Shown here piece after piece: positions 16,534 through 27,284 of a stretch of 64,000 nt of DNA. Each line of letters begins with the position of its first letter. The first letter of the stretch is position 1. A program made the position numbers and the translations under genes. Origin of the DNA: Chryseobacterium aurantiacum (lineage in GTDB: Bacteria > Bacteroidota > Bacteroidia > Flavobacteriales > Weeksellaceae); assembly GCF_003020585.1 (NCBI RefSeq), contig NZ_PXUE01000002.1:620001-684000 (forward strand). The letters are read 5' to 3'. Below the pieces are notes generated by a model. The model worked only from the letters and a program-made list of their open reading frames with translations, was not told where the DNA came from and made no database searches.

Positions 16534-18288
16534 TTACATTACAAATTCTTTAGCCCTGATGTGGGCATTCCACATTCTCTGATAGATTTCGCTTTCTTCT
16601 AGGAGATCCTCATGCTGCCCTTCCGAAACCAAGCTTCCTTTATCAAAGATCATTATCTTATCAGCATCCGTGATTGTGCTTAGTCTATGGGCAATAATCA
16701 GTACCGTTTTATCTTTTATCAACTGACTGAATGCCTGCTGAATTTTGTATTCATTTTCAGGATCCGCAAATGCTGTTGCTTCATCAAGAATTAAAATAGG
16801 TGCATTTTTAAGAATTGCTCTTGCCAGCTGAAAACGTTGCTGCTCTCCTCCACTCAGATGTACTCCTGCCTGTCCGAATAAGGTATGATAGCCATTAGGA
16901 AGCCCGGCAATCAGGTCATGGATTTGAGCTGCCCTGGCGGCCTCTTCCACCTGTTCCTGGGTTTTGTTCATTCCCATTCTTATATTTTCAAACATGTTTT
17001 GCTGAAACATAAAGCTATCCTGAAATACAAAAGAAACCATCTGCATCAATTGGTCCTGAGGATAATCTTTAATATTGATTCCACCAATTTTAATGTTTCC
17101 TTTGCTGGTATCCCAGAAGCGGGCTAAAAGCTGTCCTACCGTACTTTTGCCTGCTCCTGACGGACCCACCAGCGCTGTAATGGATTTTTCTTTGATGATA
17201 AAATCAATATTTTCCAAAACAAGGTTATTCTCATCATACGCAAAGCTCACATTTTCAAATGCTATGCTGTGGTTTTTTGGCTGATGATCTTCATGGTTTT
17301 CTTTTAAATTTTCGTGATACAGAAGTTCATCAATCTGCTCTACTCCTCTATTGATGATTGAAATCTGTATTCCCATATTGCTAAGTACAAAAAGGGGCTT
17401 TATATAGCCTGTTCCCAAAATAAGAAATAGCAGTAAGGTAGCCAGTGTGAGACCATTCTGAAAGTACAGATATAGCCCCAATGCCAGCACCGGAAGCATT
17501 GCATTGCTGATAAAGCTCATAAATACGGCAAATGCAGGCGTACTGGATTTCACCCAATCATTTACAAAGCCATTAAAACGCTTCACCGTATTCCCATATT
17601 TGTCAAATGTTTCTGCTGACTGTCCAAATATTTTCATCACAGGCATTGCCCTTACGTATTCTACAATTCCGGCATTCATGTCTTCTAATGACTGATGATA
17701 GTTTTTCATCAGAACTTTTGATTTTTTACCTCCAAACATAACCGGAATCCAGATTCCAAGAACAATCAGCGGAACAAAGCTGATGGCAGCCAAGCGCCAG
17801 TCCTGGGAAAAAAGAAAAATAATCGTTACAACAGGCAAGGCCACCCCTTTCACAAAATCAGGAATCTGATGAGCAATAAAACTTTCAATTCTTTCCACAT
17901 CATCGGACAGAATCTTTTTAAGGGCTCCCGAATTTCTATTATTTAAATAGCCCATAGGGAGTTTTCCTACTTTATCTACAATAAATCGTCTTAATTCAAA
18001 CAATATATTATACGCTGCAATATGGGATAGAATCCCTGAGATAAAAAACACAAACATACTTACCACAGCAGCAATAACAGCATAGATAATATATTGACGA
18101 GCCAAACTGAAATCTACAGTCTCTCTGGTCAGTTCCCAAATAATATAAAACACCAATACATAAGGCACCAGGCTTAGAAATGCATGCATAACGGATAGAA
18201 AACCAGAGAGAAACAACAGCATTTTTCTTCTTCCCGCGATCTCCAATAGTCTTGCAATTCCGTTTTTTCTTTTCTTCGATTCTTTCAT
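16534..18288 (-). CDS. ABC half-transporter, IrtA/YbtP-like
   Basis: A 584-residue ABC transporter with six membrane helices. The ATPase domain has Walker A GPSGAGKST, signature LSGGEQQRFQLARAIL and Walker B ILILDEATAFADPENE. The ATAFADPENE tail is typical of the YbtP/IrtA siderophore-import subgroup. It is first gene of the operon and is divergent from an AraC regulator across a 139-base promoter region that holds a near-perfect palindrome. It probably heterodimerises with the other half-transporter to bring ferric siderophore across the inner membrane. Confidence 0.9.
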   Translation of the reverse strand: MKESKKRKNGIARLLEIAGRRKMLLFLSGFLSVMHAFLSLVPYVLVFYIIWELTRETVDFSLARQYIIYAVIAAVVSMFVFFISGILSHIAAYNILFELRRFIVDKVGKLPMGYLNNRNSGALKKILSDDVERIESFIAHQIPDFVKGVALPVVTIIFLFSQDWRLAAISFVPLIVLGIWIPVMFGGKKSKVLMKNYHQSLEDMNAGIVEYVRAMPVMKIFGQSAETFDKYGNTVKRFNGFVNDWVKSSTPAFAVFMSFISNAMLPVLALGLYLYFQNGLTLATLLLFLILGTGYIKPLFVLSNMGIQISIINRGVEQIDELLYHENLKENHEDHQPKNHSIAFENVSFAYDENNLVLENIDFIIKEKSITALVGPSGAGKSTVGQLLARFWDTSKGNIKIGGINIKDYPQDQLMQMVSFVFQDSFMFQQNMFENIRMGMNKTQEQVEEAARAAQIHDLIAGLPNGYHTLFGQAGVHLSGGEQQRFQLARAILKNAPILILDEATAFADPENEYKIQQAFSQLIKDKTVLIIAHRLSTITDADKIMIFDKGSLVSEGQHEDLLEESEIYQRMWNAHIRAKEFVM

Positions 18289-18303
18289 GAAAAATAGACT
18301 TAG

Positions 18304-18326
18304 TTATTAAGAATGATTCTAAATAA
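18304..18326. promoter_or_regulatory. 23-bp palindromic operator (candidate Fur box)
   Basis: The arms TTATTAAGAAT and ATTCTAAATAA flank a central G (11-1-11), and ten of eleven pairs match. It lies between the divergent ABC operon and AraC gene, 16-38 bases before the ABC start. It covers the -33 zone of the AraC promoter and the region just downstream of the ABC promoter's -7 box. A related, more degenerate palindrome lies upstream of the siderophore receptor (53612-53634). Fur is the obvious candidate; PerR or the AraC protein itself are alternatives. Confidence 0.6.
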
Positions 18327-18330
18327 TCAT

Positions 18331-18348
18331 TACCTTTGTGCAAAAGTA
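18331..18348. promoter_or_regulatory. Opposed -7 boxes of AraC gene and ABC operon
   Basis: TACCTTTG (18331-18338, plus strand) serves the AraC gene. TACTTTTG on the minus strand (18341-18348) serves the ABC-SIP-ABC operon. The two TAnnTTTG boxes face each other only 2 bases apart, so the two transcription starts would overlap and compete. Neither has a clear TTG -33 element, which suggests that activation is needed. Confidence 0.55.
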
Positions 18349-18427
18349 GATTGTATAGCCCAGAGTTGAGGTACGCAAAACGGAATAAAAAGTCCGCAAA
18401 AAGGAAATTCTAACTAAAAGAAAGGAA

Positions 18428-19411
18428 ATGACACTACGCCTGTATGATGAAAATATCGGAAAAATACTCATGGAGAGGAATTATCCGGATACGTATTACA
18501 TAAACGACGGGGATATTCAGGAGTGCATAACCCGCCTGATTCCTCCTTATGGGGATGGTTTTTATCATGAAATATGTTTTGAAAACATTCATATTAGTTT
18601 TGGGAATATTGCATTGGCCAACAAGCTTCAGCTGTATTTTGAAAGTGACTTTGATACGGTAGAAATGCATTTTGCTCTTAAAGGAAAAAGTCTGGCTATA
18701 TCGGAAAATTTTCAGAAAACCGTACAGTTTGACAGCTATCAGCACAACATCATTTATGCTCACCATATGCAGGGTAAAATGGAGTTTTATGGTCCGGATA
18801 TTCATATATTGGAAATCAACCTGGCACCTGATTTTTTTAAGAAGTTTCTGCCTGATCATTCAGGATTGTTTGAAACTTTCAGAAATGCAATAGAAAAACA
18901 GCATTCATCGCTAATTCATCCGGATCATAACCGCATCAGCCTGGAGATGTATCAGATTCTGAATGACATTACAAATTGTGACAGAAAGGGCATTTTTAAA
19001 AGGATTTATCTTGAAGCCAAGGTGAGTGAATTGCTATTGCTTCAGCTGGAACAACTTTTCCACGATGAGTCTTCAACCTCTTCCCTTTCTAAAAAAGATG
19101 AAGAAAAAATCTACGCTGTAAGAGATTATATCATCAGCAATCTGAATGCCGATTGCTCCCTGAATGATCTTGCCCATCAGGTAGGAACCAATGAATTTAC
19201 TTTAAAAAAAGGATTTAAGGAGCTTTTCGGAACCACAGTCTTTGGATTTTGGAATGATACTAAAATGGAACAGGCTAAAAGACTGCTTCTGGACAGCAAC
19301 ATGAATATCAGTGAAGTTTCGGATCTTATCGGGTATAAAAATCCAAGACATTTTTCAGCCGCATTTAAAAGAAAATATAACGTCCTGCCCAGCAAAATAG
19401 GAAATAAATAA
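18428..19411 (+). CDS. AraC-family regulator, YbtA-like
   Basis: A 327-residue protein. The N-terminal ~220 residues are a sensor domain of the PchR/YbtA style (includes AISENFQKTVQFDSYQHN). The C-terminus is an AraC double HTH (CSLNDLAHQVGTNEFTLKK, then NISEVSDLIGYKNPRHFSAAF). The FxxxFG segment reads GFKELFGTTVFGFWNDTKM. Known relatives PchR and YbtA activate ferric-siderophore uptake genes when they bind the siderophore. Its divergent position beside the importer operon supports the same role here. Confidence 0.9.
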   Translation: MTLRLYDENIGKILMERNYPDTYYINDGDIQECITRLIPPYGDGFYHEICFENIHISFGNIALANKLQLYFESDFDTVEMHFALKGKSLAISENFQKTVQFDSYQHNIIYAHHMQGKMEFYGPDIHILEINLAPDFFKKFLPDHSGLFETFRNAIEKQHSSLIHPDHNRISLEMYQILNDITNCDRKGIFKRIYLEAKVSELLLLQLEQLFHDESSTSSLSKKDEEKIYAVRDYIISNLNADCSLNDLAHQVGTNEFTLKKGFKELFGTTVFGFWNDTKMEQAKRLLLDSNMNISEVSDLIGYKNPRHFSAAFKRKYNVLPSKIGNK

Positions 19412-19898
19412 TCAGACTGTATTTTCTTTATCATACAATATTTTAAGTTTTCTGCTGTTTTAGTAGTAACTAAAGCTGATCTTTAATTTTAAATAATCAT
19501 GAAAAACAACGCAACCTCCGGAATTTCTATTCTTTCTATGTATCAAAACTGCTTTAAAAAGTATTTTGACAAGTTAAAAATTGGTTTTTTAGATTAATTC
19601 GAAAAAAAATTCACTCAATAAAATCAAATAATTTATTTTGTTTCAACAATAAACCAAAAAGCATAAATAAAGCAATATTTAATGCATAATATTAATCTTT
19701 CTGCAATGATTTATATTTATGTTTATTTTGGATGTTTTGAAAAAAATTCATTGAACAGGGAAAAATTTATTTTTTTAATGGATTTCTTTAATAATTAAAG
19801 CTTTAGATGTAACTAATTTCCCTTTTATCCAACTAATTCAACGAACTATAACCGATATATCTATTGGAGATCTCTACTACTTTAAAAAAATAAACTTA
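19412..19898 (+). other. 487-bp AT-rich intergenic region; possible 32-codon ORF
   Basis: Most of this stretch is A/T-rich leader before the TonB receptor, without a clear -7 box. One small ORF at 19499-19597 on the plus strand starts MKNNATSGISILSMYQN and ends KIGFLD (32 codons). It looks like a real short peptide start but has no recognised family and no promoter I can identify, so it is not called as a gene. Confidence 0.3.
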
Positions 19899-22229
19899 AT
19901 GCAAACATCTTTTTTTAAAATTGCTGCTGCCTCAGCTGCACTCTGTTTTAGCAGTTGGGCCATGGCGCAACAAAAATATCAGGTAAGCGGAACCGTGAAG
20001 GATCAGAAAAACGGTGAACTTCTGATCGGGGTAAGCGTAAAAGTAGCTGAAGATCCCTCTATTAACGTGATTGCCAATGAATATGGATTTTATTCTTTAT
20101 CACTACCTGAGGGAAATTACAAAGTAATTATCTCTTATCCGGGTTATAGAGATTTTGAACAACAAATAACTGTTAACCAGAATATCAAGCTGGATCTCCC
20201 TCTTAGCCAACAGGAACAGGCGGCTAAAACAATTGATGAGGTAGTTATAACAGGAATTAAAAAGGACAAGAATTTAACATCTGCTCAAATGGGAACAGAA
20301 ACCTTAAGCATAAAAAATATTGAGAAGCTTCCGGTTCTGTTTGGTGAAAAAGATGTCATGAAAACCATACAGCTATTGCCCGGCATTAAAAGTAATGGTG
20401 AGGGAAGCAGCGGATTCAGTGTACGAGGTGGTGCTACGGATCAAAATCTGATCTTATTGGATGAAGCTCCGGTCTACAATGCTTCGCACCTACTTGGTTT
20501 CTTTAGTACATTCAACAGTGATGCCCTGAAAGATGCAAGTATCATCAAGGGAAACAGCCCTGCTCAATATGGAGGTCGTCTTTCTTCTGTAATGGATGTA
20601 AAAATGAAAGATGGAAATAACAAGGATTATAACATCAACGGAGGAATTGGACTTATCAGCAGCAGATTAAGTGTGGAAGGACCTATTCAAAAGGAAAAAT
20701 CATCATTTATTGTTTCCGGAAGAAGAACCTATGCCGACTTGTTCCTTAAAACCTCTAAAGACTACAAAGACAACAAGTTGTATTTTTATGACCTGAATCT
20801 GAAAGCCAATTATCAGATCAATGAAAATAACCGACTTTACCTATCTGGATATTTTGGAAGAGATGTATTGGGATTAGGGAACACGTTCTCTACAGACTGG
20901 GGAAATACAACAGCTACACTGAGATGGAACAGCATCATCAATAGCACATTGTTTTCCAACACCTCATTCATCTATAGTAATTATGACTATAAAATCAGTC
21001 TTACAAGCAATGATAACACCTTTGGGTTAAATTCTAAGATACAGGACTGGAATCTTAAACAGGATTTTACATGGTTTGCAGGAAATAAGCATTCTGTTCG
21101 CTTTGGTTTACAATCCATTTATCATACGATTACTCCTAGCAGTGCTTCAGGAACAAGTGTAAGCAGCTTCCCGAGAAATCCGAGAAAGTCCTGGGAAAAC
21201 GCCTTGTACATTAATGATGATTTTAAGGCTACGGAAAAACTAACCATCAACTATGGAGCAAGACTTTCCATGTTCAGTGTCTTAGGAGGCGATACTTTCA
21301 ACACCTATGATAATGGAGTTCTTACCGACAGCAGATACCTTGAGAAAGGAGACTTCGGAAAAACATATGTTAACATTGAGCCAAGGGTTACAGCCAATTA
21401 TCGAATCAATGAAGTGAGCAGCATCAAGGGAGGTTATTCCCGAAATACTCAGAATTTACACCTTTTAAGCAATTCAAGCAGCGGAAACCCTACTGATCAG
21501 TGGATTGGAAGCAGCTATACCGTAAAGCCTGAAATTGCAGACCAGGTGAGTTTGGGATACAGCAGAAACTTCAATAACAACAACTATGAGCTGAATGCTG
21601 AGGTTTATTATAAGTCTATGCAAAATCAAATTGACTTTAAGAATGGTGCGCAAATTACCTTTGATACTGCTGCCGATGTAGAAAGTGAATTGTTATTTGG
21701 TAAAGGAAGAGCCTATGGTTTGGAGCTTATTGCCAAAAAGAAAAGCGGAAAACTTACAGGATGGATTTCCTATACCCTTTCTAAAACGGAAAGAAAAATA
21801 GACGGGATAAATGATAATAAATGGTATAATGCCAGAATGGATAAAACCCATGATCTTTCTGTAGTAGCAACTTATCAGCTGAATCCTAAATGGTCCTTCT
21901 CTGGATTATTTGTTTACAGCACCGGAAATGCAGTGACCTTCCCTACCGGAAAATATGAATTAAACGGACAAACTGTTTTCCAGTACAGCAACCGAAATGC
22001 TGACAGAATGCCGGCTTATCACAGAATGGATATAAGTGCAACCTATGAACCGGAATCTAATAAGCGTTTCCGCGGATCTTGGACCTTTGGAATTTATAAT
22101 CTGTATGCCCGTGAAAATGCCTACACCATTACTTTTGAAGATAATCCGAATAATCCGGGAACTACCCGCGCTATGCAGACTTCATTATTCCGCCTGATTC
22201 CTAACATCACTTACAATTTCAAATTTTAA
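19899..22229 (+). CDS. TonB-dependent receptor with CarboxypepD_reg-like domain
   Basis: A 776-residue outer-membrane protein. A signal peptide ends at AMAQ. A carboxypeptidase-regulatory-like domain (about residues 26-110) precedes the plug (EEVVITG-type: IDEVVITGIKKDKNLT, then GFSVRGGATDQNLILLDEAP). The beta-barrel ends with the aromatic terminal strand (ITYNFKF). The next gene, 3 bases later, is a DUF4249 protein; this pairing recurs in Bacteroidota. The substrate is unknown. Nothing here points to siderophores, although the siderophore importer is upstream. Confidence 0.93.
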   Translation: MQTSFFKIAAASAALCFSSWAMAQQKYQVSGTVKDQKNGELLIGVSVKVAEDPSINVIANEYGFYSLSLPEGNYKVIISYPGYRDFEQQITVNQNIKLDLPLSQQEQAAKTIDEVVITGIKKDKNLTSAQMGTETLSIKNIEKLPVLFGEKDVMKTIQLLPGIKSNGEGSSGFSVRGGATDQNLILLDEAPVYNASHLLGFFSTFNSDALKDASIIKGNSPAQYGGRLSSVMDVKMKDGNNKDYNINGGIGLISSRLSVEGPIQKEKSSFIVSGRRTYADLFLKTSKDYKDNKLYFYDLNLKANYQINENNRLYLSGYFGRDVLGLGNTFSTDWGNTTATLRWNSIINSTLFSNTSFIYSNYDYKISLTSNDNTFGLNSKIQDWNLKQDFTWFAGNKHSVRFGLQSIYHTITPSSASGTSVSSFPRNPRKSWENALYINDDFKATEKLTINYGARLSMFSVLGGDTFNTYDNGVLTDSRYLEKGDFGKTYVNIEPRVTANYRINEVSSIKGGYSRNTQNLHLLSNSSSGNPTDQWIGSSYTVKPEIADQVSLGYSRNFNNNNYELNAEVYYKSMQNQIDFKNGAQITFDTAADVESELLFGKGRAYGLELIAKKKSGKLTGWISYTLSKTERKIDGINDNKWYNARMDKTHDLSVVATYQLNPKWSFSGLFVYSTGNAVTFPTGKYELNGQTVFQYSNRNADRMPAYHRMDISATYEPESNKRFRGSWTFGIYNLYARENAYTITFEDNPNNPGTTRAMQTSLFRLIPNITYNFKF

Positions 22230-22232
22230 ATC

Positions 22233-23030
22233 ATGAAGAATATTTTTTTAATCATATTATCTCTGTTTTTAGTAACCTCATGCCAAAAAGAGATTGATCT
22301 GGACCTGGCGGATCAGAGTGGTAAAATTGTTATTGAAGCCAATGTAACTGACCAGCCGGGACCTTATATCGTAAGAATTACAAAATCTGTAGAATTTACA
22401 CAGCACAACCAATACCCTGCTGTAACCGGTGCACAGGTAATTTTAAGTGACAATACAGGACAAACAGAAACTTTACAGTATGTGGGTGATGGCAGATATA
22501 TGACATCAGCTTTTGTAGGGGCTTCAGGAAGAACCTACACCTTGAAAATACAAGCAGAAGGACAGCAGTATACAGCCCAAAGCACCATGCCGGAAGCTGT
22601 AGATTTTGAGGGTCTTGAACAGGATTCTTTCAAATTTGGAGACAAAACCAGCTATACAATTTTGCCAATTTTTACGGACCCCGTAGCATTGGGAAATCGT
22701 TATATGTTCTCATTTACCATTAATGATATAGGTAAAAAATATATAGATGTATTTTCAGACAACCTTAATAACGGACTGCCTAATCAACGTCCGATCATGC
22801 TTCCTAATGATGATAATGATGGCGCTGATCATGAAGTTGTAGTGGGAGATACCATTCATGTAGAAATGAAATGCATAGACAACAATGTATTTACGTATTA
22901 CAGCGCACTTCTTAACCTTTCAAATGGTAGTGGAGTTACGCCGGCCAATCCTCCAAGCAATATCAGCAACGGAGCTTTGGGATACTTCTCTGCTCATACG
23001 GTGAAAAATTTATCTTATACAATTCAATAG
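22233..23030 (+). CDS. DUF4249 lipoprotein
   Basis: A 265-residue exported lipoprotein (lipobox LVTSC, Cys17). Its first half is a beta-sandwich-like domain of the DUF4249 type (KIVIEANVTDQPGPYIVRITKSVEF, broken by TGAQVILSDN). The pair with the TonB receptor suggests a surface partner protein that presents substrate, analogous in position to SusD, but the activity is not known. It ends at a strong terminator, so receptor plus DUF4249 form a two-gene operon. The C-terminus (AHTVKNLSYTIQ) is typical for the family. Confidence 0.88.
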   Translation: MKNIFLIILSLFLVTSCQKEIDLDLADQSGKIVIEANVTDQPGPYIVRITKSVEFTQHNQYPAVTGAQVILSDNTGQTETLQYVGDGRYMTSAFVGASGRTYTLKIQAEGQQYTAQSTMPEAVDFEGLEQDSFKFGDKTSYTILPIFTDPVALGNRYMFSFTINDIGKKYIDVFSDNLNNGLPNQRPIMLPNDDNDGADHEVVVGDTIHVEMKCIDNNVFTYYSALLNLSNGSGVTPANPPSNISNGALGYFSAHTVKNLSYTIQ

Positions 23031-23053
23031 ATTGTAGCTGCCACTATAATCAG

Positions 23054-23092
23054 AATGGTCATTTCAGTATTTTGAAATGACCATTTTTTTTA
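23054..23092 (+). terminator. Terminator after receptor/DUF4249 operon
   Basis: A 13-bp perfect inverted repeat (AATGGTCATTTCA, 23054-23066 with 23073-23085) is followed by an eight-T run. Confidence 0.9.
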
Positions 23093-23301
23093 GGAAACAA
23101 TACTGGTTTTTACAAATTGTTTAAAAAACTGGATAAAATAAATAAGTAAAAAAAAATAATTTAGAAATGTCAGCGTAACCGCCGTGAAAAACATGTCAAC
23201 TTAAATTTTTATCCAGTGCTATTTTATATTCTTGTAAGAAGAGGTTGTATGCTTAATAGTTCATCTCTGATTGGATAAATCCTATTCAAAATCTATTTTA
23301 C
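23093..23301 (+). other. Intergenic region ahead of Crp-family gene
   Basis: AT-rich and non-coding on both strands; I see no gene, repeat or operator I can name. The whole gap between genes is 380 bases, with a terminator at its left end and a -7 box at its right. Confidence 0.4.
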
Positions 23302-23309
23302 TACTTTTG
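23302..23309 (+). promoter_or_regulatory. -7 box of Crp-family gene
   Basis: TACTTTTG matches TAnnTTTG. The nearest TTG (23271) is too far to be a normal -33 element. The leader before the ATG is about 95 bases. Confidence 0.45.
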
Positions 23310-23410
23310 TAAAAGTAATTCGTTTAGAAAAAAAAATTGTTGATTTAAGTTGTCTTAAAATGTGATTTAAGTTACATTCTGAGCGTTTATTCATCAGCCT
23401 CCAAGAAATT

Positions 23411-24097
23411 ATGATCTCAAAATTTACTTTTAATAATCAATATCTGTTTAATGAGCTTCCTGAGCACGAAAAAAGCCTTCTTCTTGGCGCCATGAAAACC
23501 AAGAACTACAGAAAAAATGAGGCTATATTTACCGACGGAACAAAGCCTAACGGAATTTATTATCTTAATGAAGGGAAAATAAAAAAATACAAAGTAGATA
23601 ACGATGGCAGAGAGCAGATTATCTATATCTACAGCGCAGGAGAGTTCTTCGGGTATTCGGCTATTTTGAGCAATGAATCCTATGGAGATACTACTTCTAC
23701 CCTAGAAAGTTCCGTTATATCATTTATTTCAAAAGAAAACTTTTTGAGCATCCTTGATCAGTCATCTGTATTATCAAGACTTTTGCTAAAATCCTTAAGC
23801 CATGAATTCAGTGTGATGGCCAATCTTATTGCTGTTCTGTCTCACCGTACAGTAAGGGAGCGTGCAGCCTTAAGCTTACTGATTCTGCATGATAAATATA
23901 AAACGAATGACAACCCTCAGGAAGAGGTACTCATCTCTTTGTCCCGTGTTGACCTCGCCAATATGACAGGAACAGCAAGGGAAACTCTGGCCCGAATTAT
24001 CAATGACTTTAAGCAGGAAAACCTGATCCAATCAGAAGGTCGCAAATTAAAAATAATAGATTTTAAGAAGCTTATCCATATTGCTAATTTTTATTAG
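23411..24097 (+). CDS. Crp/Fnr-family transcriptional regulator
   Basis: A 228-residue protein. The N-terminal cNMP-binding-type domain (FTDGTKPNGIYYLNEGKIKKY, then EFFGYSAILSNESYGDTTSTL) is followed by a dimerisation helix and an HTH (SLSRVDLANMTGTARETLARI). It lacks the N-terminal Cys cluster of Fnr. The VOC gene 93 bases downstream has its own -7 box, so the pair are neighbours rather than a certain operon. The signal is unknown. Confidence 0.92.
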   Translation: MISKFTFNNQYLFNELPEHEKSLLLGAMKTKNYRKNEAIFTDGTKPNGIYYLNEGKIKKYKVDNDGREQIIYIYSAGEFFGYSAILSNESYGDTTSTLESSVISFISKENFLSILDQSSVLSRLLLKSLSHEFSVMANLIAVLSHRTVRERAALSLLILHDKYKTNDNPQEEVLISLSRVDLANMTGTARETLARIINDFKQENLIQSEGRKLKIIDFKKLIHIANFY

Positions 24098-24155
24098 GAC
24101 GGGATTTATCTGTAATTCCAATTACTGCTGACATTCTGTTGTCACAACTCTCTCC

Positions 24156-24163
24156 TAGCTTTG
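24156..24163 (+). promoter_or_regulatory. -7 box of VOC gene
   Basis: TAGCTTTG matches TAnnTTTG, 27 bases before the start codon. A TTG at 24139-24141 is only 14 bases upstream, shorter than usual. Confidence 0.45.
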
Positions 24164-24190
24164 TATGAAATTATTTAAATATAAAATCAT

Positions 24191-24589
24191 ATGAAATTAG
24201 CATCATTAAGAATTATTACTGAAAACATTGAGCAATCTGTACAATTTTATGAGAAAGTAATGGGCGTAAAGGCTCAGTGGTACACAGAAGATTTTGCAGA
24301 ACTTAAAACCCCTACTATTACCATCGCTATCGGAAGCACCCGTACAATGAAGATGTTTGGAAGTGAAAATCTGACAGAATCAAAAGGAGCTACCCCTACC
24401 ATTATAGAATTTTTAGTTTCAAATGTTGATGCGGAATATGAGAGAATTAAGCCCTTAACCAACAAGATCGTACAAGAACCCACCACTATGCCGTGGGGTA
24501 ACCGTTCTCTTTTGTTCTGTGATCCGGATGGGAATTTAATCAATTTCTTTACTCCGGTAAGCGTTGAAGCACTTCAGAAATTTAGCTAG
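24191..24589 (+). CDS. VOC-family (glyoxalase-like) protein
   Basis: A 132-residue single-domain vicinal-oxygen-chelate protein with the two beta-alpha-beta-beta-beta modules (IITENIEQSVQFYEKVMG and the C-terminal PWGNRSLLFCDPDGNLINFF). Such proteins bind a metal or small molecule and serve as isomerases, dioxygenases or resistance factors. The sequence gives no specific substrate. A strong terminator follows. Confidence 0.9.
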   Translation: MKLASLRIITENIEQSVQFYEKVMGVKAQWYTEDFAELKTPTITIAIGSTRTMKMFGSENLTESKGATPTIIEFLVSNVDAEYERIKPLTNKIVQEPTTMPWGNRSLLFCDPDGNLINFFTPVSVEALQKFS

Positions 24590-24610
24590 GATTCATTATT
24601 CTAAGAAAAA

Positions 24611-24647
24611 AAACAGCTTACCAAGTAATAGTAAGCTGTTTTTTTTG
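24611..24647 (+). terminator. Terminator after VOC gene
   Basis: An 11-bp inverted repeat (AAACAGCTTAC/GTAAGCTGTTT, 24611-24641) is followed by a T-run. Confidence 0.9.
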
Positions 24648-24894
24648 TTATTTACACCATCATCAACCGCAGATAGACTTTTTTTAAGGCTTCCTGATTT
24701 TCCCAGTTTCTCTATTTTTCGTAAGTTAGATGTTCACAAACCAATTCATGAAATAGTAACGATCTGGATTTTTGCTAAAACGAAATAAAAGCAAGAAAAT
24801 CACCCACGTATTTAAGCAGTTAGATATAGTATAAGCTTCTTAATATTCTATATTTCATAAACCTGAATTGGTATCAATTTAAAATGATTTCAAT

Positions 24895-25659
24895 ATGGCA
24901 AGGATCCATTCAGCTCTGTACAAAAATGAAATTATTGATGCTTTTGAAGTAGATGATAATTATGATACAATAGATAGAAGAGAATTTAAATGTCCCGATT
25001 GTAGGGTTAAAGTTGCATTTAATAGAGGAATTAATGAATTAGATCCTCATTTTAAGAATTGGCCGAATACCCTGCATCAATTTGACTGTGAAATTGAAGC
25101 CATTCAAAGTATTCATAAAAAAAATGATAATCATCAAATACAGATCTTAACTTCAACTATTTTACCCAGAGCAGAAAGGTTGAAAAAAATTGATTCCAGT
25201 TCGGACAAACAAAAGGTAGTAAATAGATATTTGGGCAGAACAAGTCAAAAATTCCTAAGCGCAATAAACTCAATTCCCCAATCTGAATTAAAAACCCTTT
25301 CCATAAGAACTGAGGATAGAAAAACAATCCCAGTTACAGAATTAATTAAACGTCAAGATGAGATAATTGATAAGTTAGAAAGAGATAAAGAGGCTTTTGT
25401 TTGTATTATTAAAGGCTTTCTGACAAAAAAAATTGAGGTTGGACACAGTATCAAAATACCATTTACTCATGGAGGGAAATATGGAAATAAAAAAGAGTTT
25501 GACCTATTTTTACCGGCAAGCTTCAAAAGTAAAAATTTTGAAAAACTGGGAGATATAGAAAATTCTTTGATCTATTGCTATGGACTTGCTGAAAAAAACG
25601 ACTATGGCTATAAAATGGATTTATACTCCGTAACTCATCAAACATTAAAAATAAATTAA
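24895..25659 (+). CDS. CoiA-like N-terminal zinc-finger protein
   Basis: A 254-residue protein. Residues 1-70 resemble the N-terminal domain of competence protein CoiA and related nucleases: CPDC (C33, C36) followed by H52, H61 and C65, probably a zinc site. I do not see the PD-(D/E)xK nuclease part of CoiA. The middle is helical and charged (a Lys/Glu-rich stretch around 150-180), and the last ~80 residues look beta-rich. The gene stands alone between a terminator and an unrelated lipoprotein gene. Function is unknown; DNA binding is possible. Confidence 0.6.
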   Translation: MARIHSALYKNEIIDAFEVDDNYDTIDRREFKCPDCRVKVAFNRGINELDPHFKNWPNTLHQFDCEIEAIQSIHKKNDNHQIQILTSTILPRAERLKKIDSSSDKQKVVNRYLGRTSQKFLSAINSIPQSELKTLSIRTEDRKTIPVTELIKRQDEIIDKLERDKEAFVCIIKGFLTKKIEVGHSIKIPFTHGGKYGNKKEFDLFLPASFKSKNFEKLGDIENSLIYCYGLAEKNDYGYKMDLYSVTHQTLKIN

Positions 25660-25692
25660 TACCTACTATTCAACATTTTCATACACCAATTC

Positions 25693-27195
<1,503 letters not shown>

Positions 27196-27237
27196 ATATG
27201 CTTCAGATCGTTTTTTGAAAACGAGAAAGAAATAAAA

Positions 27238-27266
27238 AAAGGAGGCTTTTATGCCTCCTTTATTTT
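27238..27266 (+). terminator. Terminator after poly-Asn lipoprotein
   Basis: An inverted repeat AAAGGAGGC/GCCTCCTTT (27238-27261) is followed by a T-rich stretch. Confidence 0.8.
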
Positions 27267-27284
27267 TGTACTAATAACCGTCAA

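Noticed and set aside
13908..18288. Drug-efflux ABC pair
   Set aside because: The SIP reductase between the two halves, the YbtA-like regulator and the ATAFADPENE Walker B tail favour siderophore import.
19499..19597. A 32-codon ORF before the TonB receptor
   Set aside because: Plausible peptide start but no family, promoter or double glycine; not called as a gene.
19899..23030. SusC/SusD polysaccharide utilisation pair
   Set aside because: The partner is a DUF4249 protein, not SusD, and no glycoside hydrolase genes are nearby.
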